Assembly (NCBI GenBank): GCA_039680225.1 | Contig: JBDKTK010000212.1 | Span: 1 to 18,143, forward strand | Origin: JBDKTK01 sp039680225 | Lineage (GTDB): Bacteria; Desulfobacterota; Syntrophia; Syntrophales; UBA4778 | Reading direction: 5' to 3' | Length of the DNA: 18,143 bases | Part shown: piece after piece, positions 7,750 through 14,579 of the stretch | Position numbering within the stretch: position 1 is the first letter of the stretch | How the letters are laid out: each line of letters opens with the position of its first letter | Notes under the pieces: generated by a model | What the model saw: only the letters and a program-made list of their open reading frames with translations | What the model was told of the DNA's origin: nothing | Database searches by the model: none | Position numbers and translations under genes: made by a program

Positions 7750-8793
7750 TCAGGGTATCTGCTTGGCTATGTGGGGGCCTATGGCGTTGGTGATCCCGGC
7801 GGGCAGCTTGCGCCAGACCTTCATGGCAAGCTGGTAGCGGGGATTATCCACATTGAGTTCCGGAAGCCGCTTGCGCTTGTTGAGGAGGTATTCCCAGTAG
7901 AGCTGCCGGGGGGAGGCGTTCCATTTCTTTTTGAAAAGCTCCCCGCCGCTGTCGGCCGACGACCTGCCCAGGTTGAACGTCCTGAATCCCATCTCGCACG
8001 AGCGCCGGATCATTTCCCAGTAGAGCACGTATCCCGCCTGGAGTTTCGAGTATTCATGGAGCTGGGTGAGCCACAAGCCCTCGACGGTGTCCCTGAAGTA
8101 GCCGTTCATGGCCGTCGCTATGGGCATGCCGCCGTGCGAGATCATATAGATGCCGATGGAATCGCCGAGCCTGCCCGCCAGATTGCTGAAAAATTTATAG
8201 GAATAGAATGGCGTGCCGTGCTCCTTCCATCCTTTCATCATGAGCGAATAGAATTCAGGCATCAGCTCCTTGCCCCCGAACTTTATCTCGAAGCCGTTCT
8301 TCTCCGACCTGCGGATGTTGGAGCGGTGTTTCCTGTCGAACTTGTTCCAGACGGTTTCCGGGTCGGGGCTGAGCTCTACCGACAGGCTGATTTTTGAAAG
8401 CTTGTGCGGCAGGTCCGCCGCCACTTTCTTCACCTGCCGCAGTTCCAGGTAATCGCCGCCGGTTTCCTTCAGGATCAGCTGAGCTTTCTTCAGCAGCATA
8501 TCCTCCGCCATTTCGTCGTCGGCGCAGATCCCCCCGTAATTCAGGAATGGCATTGAGCACAGGATGGAGCCGAACAGGGGGCTTTTGACGTGCACGAGGG
8601 GAAGTATGCCCCGCACCTTGCCGTTTTCGGCGAGCATGAGATAGCGTGTCTTGTGACCGAAACTCTCCTCGATGATATCCTTCCACTCATGCCTGTGGAA
8701 ATAAGTCGCATGCGGAGTGTCGTTCACGTATTTCTCCCAGACCGGAATCCTGCCGCGGTCAAGTTCGGTTATGATGAGGCCGTTGTCAGGCAT
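7750..8793 (-). CDS. FemAB-like GNAT protein, XrtA/PEP-CTERM system-associated
   Basis: A 347-residue protein matching the FemAB-related family that accompanies XrtA systems (TIGR03019 type). Recognisable landmarks are ATYFHRHEWKDII (residues 29-41), NYGGI (85-89), FDRKHRSNIRRSEKNGFEI (152-170), LHEYSKLQAGYVLYWEMI (245-262) and the diagnostic FNLGRSSADSGGELFKKKW (273-291). FemAB proteins transfer amino acids from aminoacyl-tRNA to peptidoglycan precursors. In XrtA loci the true donor and acceptor are not established, and aminoacylation of the EPS or its carrier is inference. It lacks a signal peptide. The start ATG at 8793 has an excellent GAGGAGGG nine to ten bases away, and a 29-bp gap separates it from the SGNH-like gene. 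Confidence 0.9.
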   Translation of the reverse strand: MPDNGLIITELDRGRIPVWEKYVNDTPHATYFHRHEWKDIIEESFGHKTRYLMLAENGKVRGILPLVHVKSPLFGSILCSMPFLNYGGICADDEMAEDMLLKKAQLILKETGGDYLELRQVKKVAADLPHKLSKISLSVELSPDPETVWNKFDRKHRSNIRRSEKNGFEIKFGGKELMPEFYSLMMKGWKEHGTPFYSYKFFSNLAGRLGDSIGIYMISHGGMPIATAMNGYFRDTVEGLWLTQLHEYSKLQAGYVLYWEMIRRSCEMGFRTFNLGRSSADSGGELFKKKWNASPRQLYWEYLLNKRKRLPELNVDNPRYQLAMKVWRKLPAGITNAIGPHIAKQIP

Positions 8794-8822
8794 TTCACCC
8801 TCCTCGTTTTCCGGTTTTATCC

Positions 8823-9659
8823 TTATTTCAGGCCCGCGAGGAATATCAGGAATTTTTCCGCCACGACTTTCCTGCCGGCGCTGTTCAGATGTCCCCCGTC
8901 ATCCGATTTATCGGCGGCCAGGGAGTAGTAAACAGTATTGCGGCTCATGAATTTCGACCTGCTCCCGTCAGTATAAGTGGATTCGATTTCCGCAAGATCG
9001 AACAGGCGGCCCTTCCCGCCGTATTCCCTGCGGAGCATTTCATTGTATTCGTTCCTCTTTATATTGTCCGCGTATCCCCTGACCGGCAGGAAAATTGCCT
9101 TTTTCACCGAGGCCTTCCACCCGGTTTGGACGGACCTGAGGGGAACGGTCACATGCGCGAATTTGACTTTCGGGTACTTTCGCTCGAGCTCGCCCATTTT
9201 CTGCAGGTAACAGGAAAAAACATAATTGAGATCCGTATCCGCGCTGAAATCAACGTAGCAGAACTTGAAAAGGGCGATATCGACCTGTTTGCCCAGGCCC
9301 CCGTCGATAATCTTCGCGAAGGCGTTAATCTTGGCCACGGCGTCCTTGTTGTGCCCGATTTCGGAATGCACGAGGGTAGCCGGCCTGAGTCCCGGGGCAT
9401 TGCCGCTTTTCAGGATCTGCAGCCGGCCGCCGCCGGCCGCCACGATCTCCTGGATCCCGGCAACCATATTGTCACCGACGGACATGTGCCCGAAATAGAT
9501 TTTCTTCTTTGCGATCGCCTTCCATTGGGCGGGTGTCATGCCGCCGCCCGCGTCCTCAGAGGGCCCGGAAACGGCCGTTGCAGCCAGGCAAAACACAACC
9601 GCGGCTGCCGCGGCGAGCGGATACATTGCCTTGAAGGGCGGTCCTGTCAAGTAAAGCAT
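8823..9659 (-). CDS. Exported SGNH/GDSL-like hydrolase, putative
   Basis: A 278-residue protein with an N-terminal hydrophobic segment (residues 12-31) that looks like a Sec signal peptide. The mature part carries IYFGHMSVGDN (54-64), in which Ser60 could be the block I nucleophile, and DDGGHLNSAG (253-262), a block V-like Asp254-x-x-His257 pair. Between them are ALFKFCYVDFSADTD (129-143) and KFAHVTVPLR (166-175), typical of an SGNH flavodoxin-like core. SGNH enzymes remove or transfer acyl groups, and alginate and cellulose systems use periplasmic relatives for O-acetylation. A role in acetylating or deacetylating the exported polymer is inference. The start is well supported by AAGGAAAGGGG upstream. 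Family membership is inferred from motifs only; no close characterised relative comes to mind. Confidence 0.65.
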   Translation of the reverse strand: MLYLTGPPFKAMYPLAAAAAVVFCLAATAVSGPSEDAGGGMTPAQWKAIAKKKIYFGHMSVGDNMVAGIQEIVAAGGGRLQILKSGNAPGLRPATLVHSEIGHNKDAVAKINAFAKIIDGGLGKQVDIALFKFCYVDFSADTDLNYVFSCYLQKMGELERKYPKVKFAHVTVPLRSVQTGWKASVKKAIFLPVRGYADNIKRNEYNEMLRREYGGKGRLFDLAEIESTYTDGSRSKFMSRNTVYYSLAADKSDDGGHLNSAGRKVVAEKFLIFLAGLK

Positions 9660-9683
9660 GACGCCCCTTTCCTTTCCTGATTT

Positions 9684-10007
9684 CTATTGCTGCGTGTTAC
9701 TGCAGTGCTGTTGCAGTGTGCCGATGTAGCGTACCGGGGCCGGAATTACCGATTGCTTGTTCCGGCCGTTGCCGGGCGTCGCAGGTTTCTTTATCTTCCT
9801 GCGGACCGCCTTCGGCGCGGCATCCGCTCCTTTCGGGGCGCTGCGCGCAATTTTTCCGGTAGTCTCTATGACTTTGATCGCCGGCATGGGCTTTATGAAT
9901 TTGACCAGGGGATGCACGTAGGTGCTTGAACAGTGCGGGCAATGGCTCATTTCCGAGTCAAGCAACTCGTCGCAATCGAGGCACAGTGAAGCCTGTCTCA
10001 AGTTCAT
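9684..10007 (-). CDS. Small zinc-ribbon protein of unknown function
   Basis: A 107-residue protein with two CxxC knuckles close to the N-terminus: Cys9-x-x-Cys12 (CLDC) and Cys23-x-x-Cys26 (CPHC), separated by ten residues, a rubredoxin or zinc-ribbon pattern. A hydrophobic-basic stretch follows (VHPLVKFIKPMPAIKVIE, residues 31-48), and the rest is Lys/Arg/Pro/Ala-rich and probably disordered. Real coding is supported by a strong AAGGAGG seven bases before the ATG at 10007 and by fit between the chain-length gene (72-bp gap) and the SGNH-like gene (24-bp gap). It could bind nucleic acid or a partner protein, or sense redox or metal state; nothing in the sequence chooses between these. The 3' end codes for QQHCSNTQQ across a short TGCAGTG direct repeat. 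Confidence 0.75.
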   Translation of the reverse strand: MNLRQASLCLDCDELLDSEMSHCPHCSSTYVHPLVKFIKPMPAIKVIETTGKIARSAPKGADAAPKAVRRKIKKPATPGNGRNKQSVIPAPVRYIGTLQQHCSNTQQ

Positions 10008-10034
10008 TTTTCCGCCTCCTTGCTTTTATTTTTT

Positions 10035-10060
10035 GCTTTTCCGGGACCGGCCCGGAAAGC
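10035..10060 (-). other. Intergenic hairpin between chain-length and zinc-ribbon genes
   Basis: Within the 72-bp gap the arms 10035-10045 (GCTTTTCCGGG) and 10051-10060 (CCCGGAAAGC) can pair with a single bulged T and a five-base loop. On the transcribed minus strand it is followed by an A-rich run rather than a U-run, so it does not look like a rho-independent terminator. It could stabilise or process the mRNA between the two genes. Confidence 0.5.
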
Positions 10061-10079
10061 TGCTTTGATATGATGCCCT

Positions 10080-11513
10080 TCAAGATGAAACCCTTGAGGG
10101 CCCGCTTAAATGGGGGATGTTGGCGATGGCCCTTATCCCGAGGCTGATCTCGACGTCCTCGGGGTCATGGAAAGAGTGGTCCATCTGCTCCCGGAGAAAC
10201 CCCAGGCCAAGCCCTGTCAATGCGCCAAACACGATGCCGGCGAGCAAAATGAGATCCCTTTTCGGCCTGACAGGGACCTCGGGGGTGGCGGCCGGGTCGA
10301 TCACCCGGAACTGCTCGCCCTTCTGCCTCTTCTCCAGGTTTTCAGCCTGCAGCGCCTCGTGGCTCTTGTTCACGATGCCGTCGTAAAATGTCTTGGTGTT
10401 CTGGTATTCCCTGGTCAGGGCCGCAAGCTCCTGCTCCCTTTCCGTCGTCCTTTCGATGCGGCCGCGGTATTTTTCCATCTCGCCCCTGATCCGCGCTTCT
10501 TCGTCCCGGAGCCTTCTGATTTCCAGGTTCACGGCGACAAGCTGGTCCGTCAATTCCTTGTAGCGCGGCGAGTTCTTGATATCGAGCTCCGCTGTGGCCT
10601 CGATTTCCTCTATCTTCTTCTTCATCCTTTTGAGGTCCGGGTGGCCTTCCCTGTACTTGCTCTTCAGTTCGGCATACTGGCTCTTGAGCGCGGCGTCGCT
10701 TGCCGCGTCCCTGCCCCCCGATATGACCGTGTCGGAATTGGCGTCCTGGGTTATCCTGACCGGATACTCCAGCTCGGCTATCTGCTTCTGCACAACGATC
10801 TGCCTGTCCTGGGCGGCGCGCAGGTTCTCGCCCACCCTCTGGAATATCTGCTGCAGCTGGTCGAGCATGCGGATGTTGACTTCTTTCTGCTCGGGCAGTT
10901 CGCCCATGTGCTGCCGCTTGTATTTGCTGACCACATCTTCCTGCCTTTCAAGCTTTCTCCTTGTGACGCCCAGTTCGTCTTTCAGGAAGTCAGTGGTGCC
11001 GCTGGCCTGCTGCTCCCTTATTTTCAGGTTTTCCTCGATGAACAGTTCGGAGAGGCGGTTCGTTATCTTTGCCGCAAGGACCGGGTCTTTCGAGATGTAC
11101 CCGATGGAAAAGTACGAGCCCGTGTCGTCGCGGGCCCTCCGGGCGGCGACCTGGACGGTTATATTGGTCCGGAGCGACTCCACCAGTTCCGTCAGGTTGG
11201 CGTCCGGCGCCTTGGCCTGCAGGCCGAATTCCTTGACGATCTGCTCAAGCCTGGTGCGGCTTTTCACCTCCTGCTCAATCGTGTTGAGCTGCTCCGTGAT
11301 GAGCGATGGTACCGTCGTTTTCACGAACTCACGGGGTATGCGCTGCGGGGAGGCGATGATCACGGTCTTCGCCTCGTAATAGGACGGCGCGAACCAGGCA
11401 TACGCCCCGGCGAGCAGCGTGATCGCTGCGAAGGGGACTATGATGAATTTAAGCCTCCGCAAGGCGATCTCCCTGTACTCATCGATGTTGAAAGGTTTGC
11501 TCATGTTGATCAT
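10080..11513 (-). CDS. XrtA-type exopolysaccharide chain-length determinant (Wzz/GNVR family)
   Basis: A 477-residue polysaccharide co-polymerase. The N-terminal Wzz domain has membrane segment 1 (about 22-42) and a conserved YYEAKTVIIASPQRIP stretch. A long periplasmic coiled-coil of charged heptads fills about 150-380, with the GNVR-like YQNTKTFYDGIVNKSHEA near its end. Then come the Pro-rich EVPVRPKRD and membrane segment 2 (about 421-440). The short cytosolic tail (HDPEDVEISLGIRAIANIPH) resembles the linker that joins a kinase in fused proteins, but here the kinase is encoded separately, 4.4 kb upstream. It should set polymer length and interact with the export protein and kinase at the inner membrane. 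The ATG at 11513 has AAAAGG upstream; a second ATG three codons later is possible. It matches the PEP-CTERM-associated chain-length family. Confidence 0.93.
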   Translation of the reverse strand: MINMSKPFNIDEYREIALRRLKFIIVPFAAITLLAGAYAWFAPSYYEAKTVIIASPQRIPREFVKTTVPSLITEQLNTIEQEVKSRTRLEQIVKEFGLQAKAPDANLTELVESLRTNITVQVAARRARDDTGSYFSIGYISKDPVLAAKITNRLSELFIEENLKIREQQASGTTDFLKDELGVTRRKLERQEDVVSKYKRQHMGELPEQKEVNIRMLDQLQQIFQRVGENLRAAQDRQIVVQKQIAELEYPVRITQDANSDTVISGGRDAASDAALKSQYAELKSKYREGHPDLKRMKKKIEEIEATAELDIKNSPRYKELTDQLVAVNLEIRRLRDEEARIRGEMEKYRGRIERTTEREQELAALTREYQNTKTFYDGIVNKSHEALQAENLEKRQKGEQFRVIDPAATPEVPVRPKRDLILLAGIVFGALTGLGLGFLREQMDHSFHDPEDVEISLGIRAIANIPHLSGPSRVSS

Positions 11514-11532
11514 CTGGTTTGCCTTTTCTGTC

Positions 11533-13005
11533 TTAATACATTGCGGTTATGCGCAGGGTCCCCCGGAACTCCCGGTAGTCGAATGTTTCGGTATTGGAAT
11601 TCCTGTCGCGGTACCAGAGGGCAGGCGATATCGAGAGCCACTTGAGAGCGTTCCATGTCAACCCGGCGCACGCGCCGTAGATCCAGTCGCGGCGGTCGGA
11701 TTCGTAATCGGCCTTTTCCACCAGCCCGAGAAGGTTCATGCTCAGCCGGGCCGAAAGCTGGCGGGAAATGTTGATCTCGGCCCGCCTGTACTCGATGAAA
11801 CCCAGGTTTTCGGGCGTCAAATATTCTTCCCGGAAACCCCAGATCAGGCCGAGGTTGAAGGTCGTAAACTCGGTTCTCTTCGTGAGGAACAGATTGCCTG
11901 CGAAGGACGACTCATCCTCTCCCAGCTCGGGGTTCTTTACATAATATCCGGCCTGCAGTGATGCGTTGAAGGTTGGGCTGAAGGCGTGTTCCCCTCCGAC
12001 TGTCGGCGAGTGGATGCGGTAGCTGAGGCTGGGCGGATCGAAACCCCGGTTGGCGTAATAATATTCGGCGAAAACCGAAGTGCCCGGGTTGAACCTGTAG
12101 GTATAGCGGGCCCTGACGTCGTTGCCCGCCCAGTCAGGGGATGAGTTGAGTTCCGCCGCGGTATAGGAATAATCAAGGAGGACCCCGTTATGGACATTGA
12201 ACCAGTACATCAGGCGGGGATTGACCGTGTTCTCCATGCCGTCGGATATGTTGGGGTCATCGTTGGTGTAATACATGTTCCTGTAAAGGAGGCTGATATA
12301 ATCGTCGGGGCCGAAGCGGTACTCGATCTGCGGCTCGGCTATGTTGCGCAGGTGGGGGGACCTCTCCATAGACGTGGAAAGGAAGTACTGGTTGAGCGGA
12401 CTGAACGGATCGTATTCCAGCGGGTCGTCGGTCCTGATCAGGAAATCCCGCAACCGCAGGGTCCACCTGGAGTTAAGTCCGTAGTAAGTGTTGAGAGTGC
12501 CGAAATGGCTCCAGTAGTTGAGATCGCTGTTCTTGGCATAAATGTTATACCCGGGCAGGTAAACCAGGTCGACTCCGGCGGGCCCGTATTTCTTGAGGTA
12601 CCTGAGGCCCGCGGATATCGTGGTGATAAAATCATCGAGCCTGTTTTCATCGGTGAGGTTCAGGTTGCTGCTGTATTCCCCTTTGACGGCGCCGATCAGG
12701 TGAAATCCCTCCGCAGTCATCATGTCGAGTTGAGGCCAGAAAACAAAGCCCCGGTTCAAGTAATCGGCCCGGACAATATCCGTGAAAATCGGCCTGCCGA
12801 AAACATCTGTCCGGACCTCGCCCGGCTGGGACGGCGCCGGCTGTTCGGGCGCGGGGGCCTGGCCGGCCGTCTGGTCCTGCTTCTGGTCCGGGCCCTGGGT
12901 TGTATCAGGCGGTGTTCCCTGCGGAGGCGCCTGGCCCCGGCAGACAGGCGACCGGAGAATAAACAGGATCGTCAGCAGAATGAGTGCGAGCGCTTTTGCC
13001 TTCAT
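11533..13005 (-). CDS. Outer-membrane beta-barrel protein, PEP-CTERM/EPS system-associated
   Basis: A 490-residue exported protein. A signal peptide (residues 1-25, MKAKALALILLTILFI start) precedes a Pro/Gln-rich low-complexity linker (about 26-62), then DVFGRPIFTDI. The remainder is a series of amphipathic beta-strands rich in Tyr, Trp, Asn and Asp, such as GVDLVYLPGYNIYA, TSVFAEYYYANRGF and LSISPALWYRDRNS, ending RGTLRITAMY. This resembles the outer-membrane beta-barrel (BBP2-like) proteins seen beside XrtA-type EPS genes. It may form or assist an outer-membrane exit for the polymer, or act as a surface receptor; the exact role is unknown. Its ATG forms an ATGA overlap with the deacetylase stop, with AAGGGAG ten bases upstream, and a 19-bp gap leads to the chain-length gene. 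Confidence 0.85.
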   Translation of the reverse strand: MKAKALALILLTILFILRSPVCRGQAPPQGTPPDTTQGPDQKQDQTAGQAPAPEQPAPSQPGEVRTDVFGRPIFTDIVRADYLNRGFVFWPQLDMMTAEGFHLIGAVKGEYSSNLNLTDENRLDDFITTISAGLRYLKKYGPAGVDLVYLPGYNIYAKNSDLNYWSHFGTLNTYYGLNSRWTLRLRDFLIRTDDPLEYDPFSPLNQYFLSTSMERSPHLRNIAEPQIEYRFGPDDYISLLYRNMYYTNDDPNISDGMENTVNPRLMYWFNVHNGVLLDYSYTAAELNSSPDWAGNDVRARYTYRFNPGTSVFAEYYYANRGFDPPSLSYRIHSPTVGGEHAFSPTFNASLQAGYYVKNPELGEDESSFAGNLFLTKRTEFTTFNLGLIWGFREEYLTPENLGFIEYRRAEINISRQLSARLSMNLLGLVEKADYESDRRDWIYGACAGLTWNALKWLSISPALWYRDRNSNTETFDYREFRGTLRITAMY

Positions 13006-13988
13006 TTTGTTTCTGCTCCCTTCAAGCCGGGCGCTCCCAATGTCTGCGCTATCCCCGGCATTCTGCAGGCGGGCATCCCGTCGAACCAGCGCCGTTTGAA
13101 GGAATCAAAAGCATAATCCTTCAGGAGCAGTTTGAGGCGGGATTCAGTCTTGTGGAGGTTCGTGTAATGCCGGAAGCGCGACAGCCTCGGCGCCTGTTTA
13201 ATGCGCGGCTGGCCCGGGTCTATTTCCCACGGGTGCAGGTAGATGATCAGGGGGATCCCCTCCGAATATGCCCTGTCTATCCCCCAGCGCGTCAGGCGGT
13301 AGGGATAGAGCCGCAGGTAACCGCCGCCGGCGACGGCTATGTTCCTGCCCAGGACGCGGAAGGTCGTCAGGGGGAATTCCACGAGCATATTTTTGTCGAT
13401 CCCGGAAGGGGACACGTACTCGGGGGGCGAATGCAGGATTGACAGGTCGCCGTTGCCTGCCGGGATGTAAAAGGGGCGCCGCGGCGCATCCGGGATCCCG
13501 TAGCGGTCGTGGAGGACGGGGAAAAGGCTCGAGTCATACAGGAACCCTTCTTCCCAGAGGATCTCCAGGGCCCAGAGGGAATCCCTGCGGACGGAAAAGT
13601 TGGGGGCGCGGAACCCCAGCACCGCGTCGCCCGTGATGTCTTCGAGGATGGACTTGGCAGTCCTCGCATGCTGCCTGAACTTGTCCGCCCCCAATGAATA
13701 GATGGATTTGTGCTCGTGCCCGTGGCAGGCTATCTCGTGGCCGCGGGAGTGGATCTCCCGGATTACCTTCGGGTATTTTTTCGCGTTCCCTCCCAGGACA
13801 AAGAAGGTCGCCTTTTCGTCCGGGCCGCTGTCCTCAAGTATATCCAGGATGCGCTTCACGTTCCTTTTCAGGCGCGGCTCGAACCTGCTGAAGGCCTCGC
13901 GGCTCAGGCAGCCGTCAAACGCGCCGACCTCGAAATAATCCTCGACGTCGACCGTCATTATGCAGCTGTTTTTTTTATCCGGCCTCAT
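13002..13988 (-). CDS. XrtA system polysaccharide deacetylase
   Basis: A 328-residue protein that closely fits the PEP-CTERM-associated deacetylase family (TIGR03006 type). Diagnostic features are MTVDVEDYFEVGAF (residues 11-24, catalytic/metal Asp14 and Asp17), ATFFVLGGNAKKYP (60-73), GHEIACHGHEH with the metal pair His89 and His93, GFRAPNFSV (125-133), LHPWEIDPGQPR (251-262) and HYTNLHKTESRLKLLLKD (274-291). There is no signal peptide, so it is probably cytosolic or peripheral and may act on lipid-linked sugars. A poorly conserved tail of about 30 residues ends the protein. The ATG at 13988 has GGGAG upstream and lies 96 bp after the antiterminator gene. Its stop overlaps the outer-membrane barrel start. 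It is clearly distinct from the second deacetylase at 6704-7711. Confidence 0.95.
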   Translation of the reverse strand: MRPDKKNSCIMTVDVEDYFEVGAFDGCLSREAFSRFEPRLKRNVKRILDILEDSGPDEKATFFVLGGNAKKYPKVIREIHSRGHEIACHGHEHKSIYSLGADKFRQHARTAKSILEDITGDAVLGFRAPNFSVRRDSLWALEILWEEGFLYDSSLFPVLHDRYGIPDAPRRPFYIPAGNGDLSILHSPPEYVSPSGIDKNMLVEFPLTTFRVLGRNIAVAGGGYLRLYPYRLTRWGIDRAYSEGIPLIIYLHPWEIDPGQPRIKQAPRLSRFRHYTNLHKTESRLKLLLKDYAFDSFKRRWFDGMPACRMPGIAQTLGAPGLKGAETK

Positions 13989-14008
13989 CCGGGCAGGCTC
14001 CCGCCGTT

Positions 14009-14023
14009 ACGGGTTTTAACCGT
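14009..14023. repeat. Short imperfect palindrome in intergenic gap
   Basis: In the 96-bp gap before the XrtA deacetylase, four-base arms ACGG and CCGT flank GTTTTAA. Alone this is weak, but it sits beside the stronger hairpin at 14036-14057 and could add to local RNA structure. Confidence 0.25.
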
Positions 14024-14035
14024 TTCCGTTGCCCG

Positions 14036-14057
14036 TCGGAAGGCCAAAGCCTTCCGA
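14036..14057 (-). other. Perfect 9-bp hairpin between antiterminator and deacetylase genes
   Basis: Arms 14036-14044 (TCGGAAGGC) and 14049-14057 (GCCTTCCGA) are perfect inverted repeats around a CAAA loop. It lies just after the stop of the NusG/RfaH-like gene and before the deacetylase gene. No U-run follows on the minus strand, so a classical terminator is unlikely. It could be an RNA-processing, pausing or attenuation element, or a binding site. Confidence 0.6.
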
Positions 14058-14084
14058 TTCCAGGCTGCCGAAATGCTTCTCCGT

Positions 14085-14579
14085 CTAAACGTGCTCCGCC
14101 AGGGAATAGTGTACGTCAATCCTGGGCCCGTACCCGATGCAGTTGAGCAGGATGCAGACCCGTTCGGTATCGGATACCCAGTGGTCGAAAATTCCCGTCA
14201 GGTTCCGGAACGGCCCGGCATTGATCGCCACGGCGTCGCCTTTTGCGAACTGCCGCGCCTTCCTTATTACGCTGCCCCCCCCGGCGCGCGCCCGGATGGC
14301 CTCTATTATGCCTTCCGGGACAGGCAGGGGATAGTCGCCGAAACCGACAATCTCTCTGACCCCGTGGCCGTATCTCACGAGCGGGTATTTTTCATTGAGG
14401 TCGAACCGGCCGAAAATATACGAGGGGAAGAGCGGTTTCAGTATTTTCACCGCCGCGCCGCGGCGGACAATCACCTTCTCCATGAGAGGGAAATATATCT
14501 CGATGCCTTTTCCGGCAAGATATCCCCGGGCCTTCTCCTCCCCGTGAGGCTTGCTCCGGATCAGGTACCATTTTTCCAT
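14085..14579 (-). CDS. NusG/RfaH/UpxY-like transcription antitermination protein
   Basis: A 164-residue specialised NusG paralogue. The NGN domain starts with KWYLIRSKPHGEEKA (residues 3-17), continues through GIEIYFPLMEK (25-35) and has the conserved LFPSYIFGRFDL (50-61) and VREIVGFGDYP (74-84). A C-terminal KOW-type domain begins FAKGDAVAINAGPFRNLTGIF (111-131; given in part). Such proteins bind RNA polymerase and let it read through long polysaccharide operons. I chose ATG 14579 because it overlaps the sugar transferase stop by one base (TGATG) and has AAGGGG about eight bases upstream. A much longer frame to 14867 would lie inside the sugar transferase and lacks homology. Location mid-operon, after the core genes, is unusual for a regulator. 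Confidence 0.9.
   Translation of the reverse strand: MEKWYLIRSKPHGEEKARGYLAGKGIEIYFPLMEKVIVRRGAAVKILKPLFPSYIFGRFDLNEKYPLVRYGHGVREIVGFGDYPLPVPEGIIEAIRARAGGGSVIRKARQFAKGDAVAINAGPFRNLTGIFDHWVSDTERVCILLNCIGYGPRIDVHYSLAEHV

Noticed and set aside
9701..9718. TGCAGTG direct repeat as a recombination or phase-variation site
   Set aside because: Two seven-base copies 11 bases apart at the end of the zinc-ribbon gene are too short to support such a claim.
10110..11645. Very long open frame on the plus strand opposite the chain-length gene
   Set aside because: It is antisense to a gene with clear family motifs; its translation is low in recognisable structure and such frames are common in GC-rich DNA.
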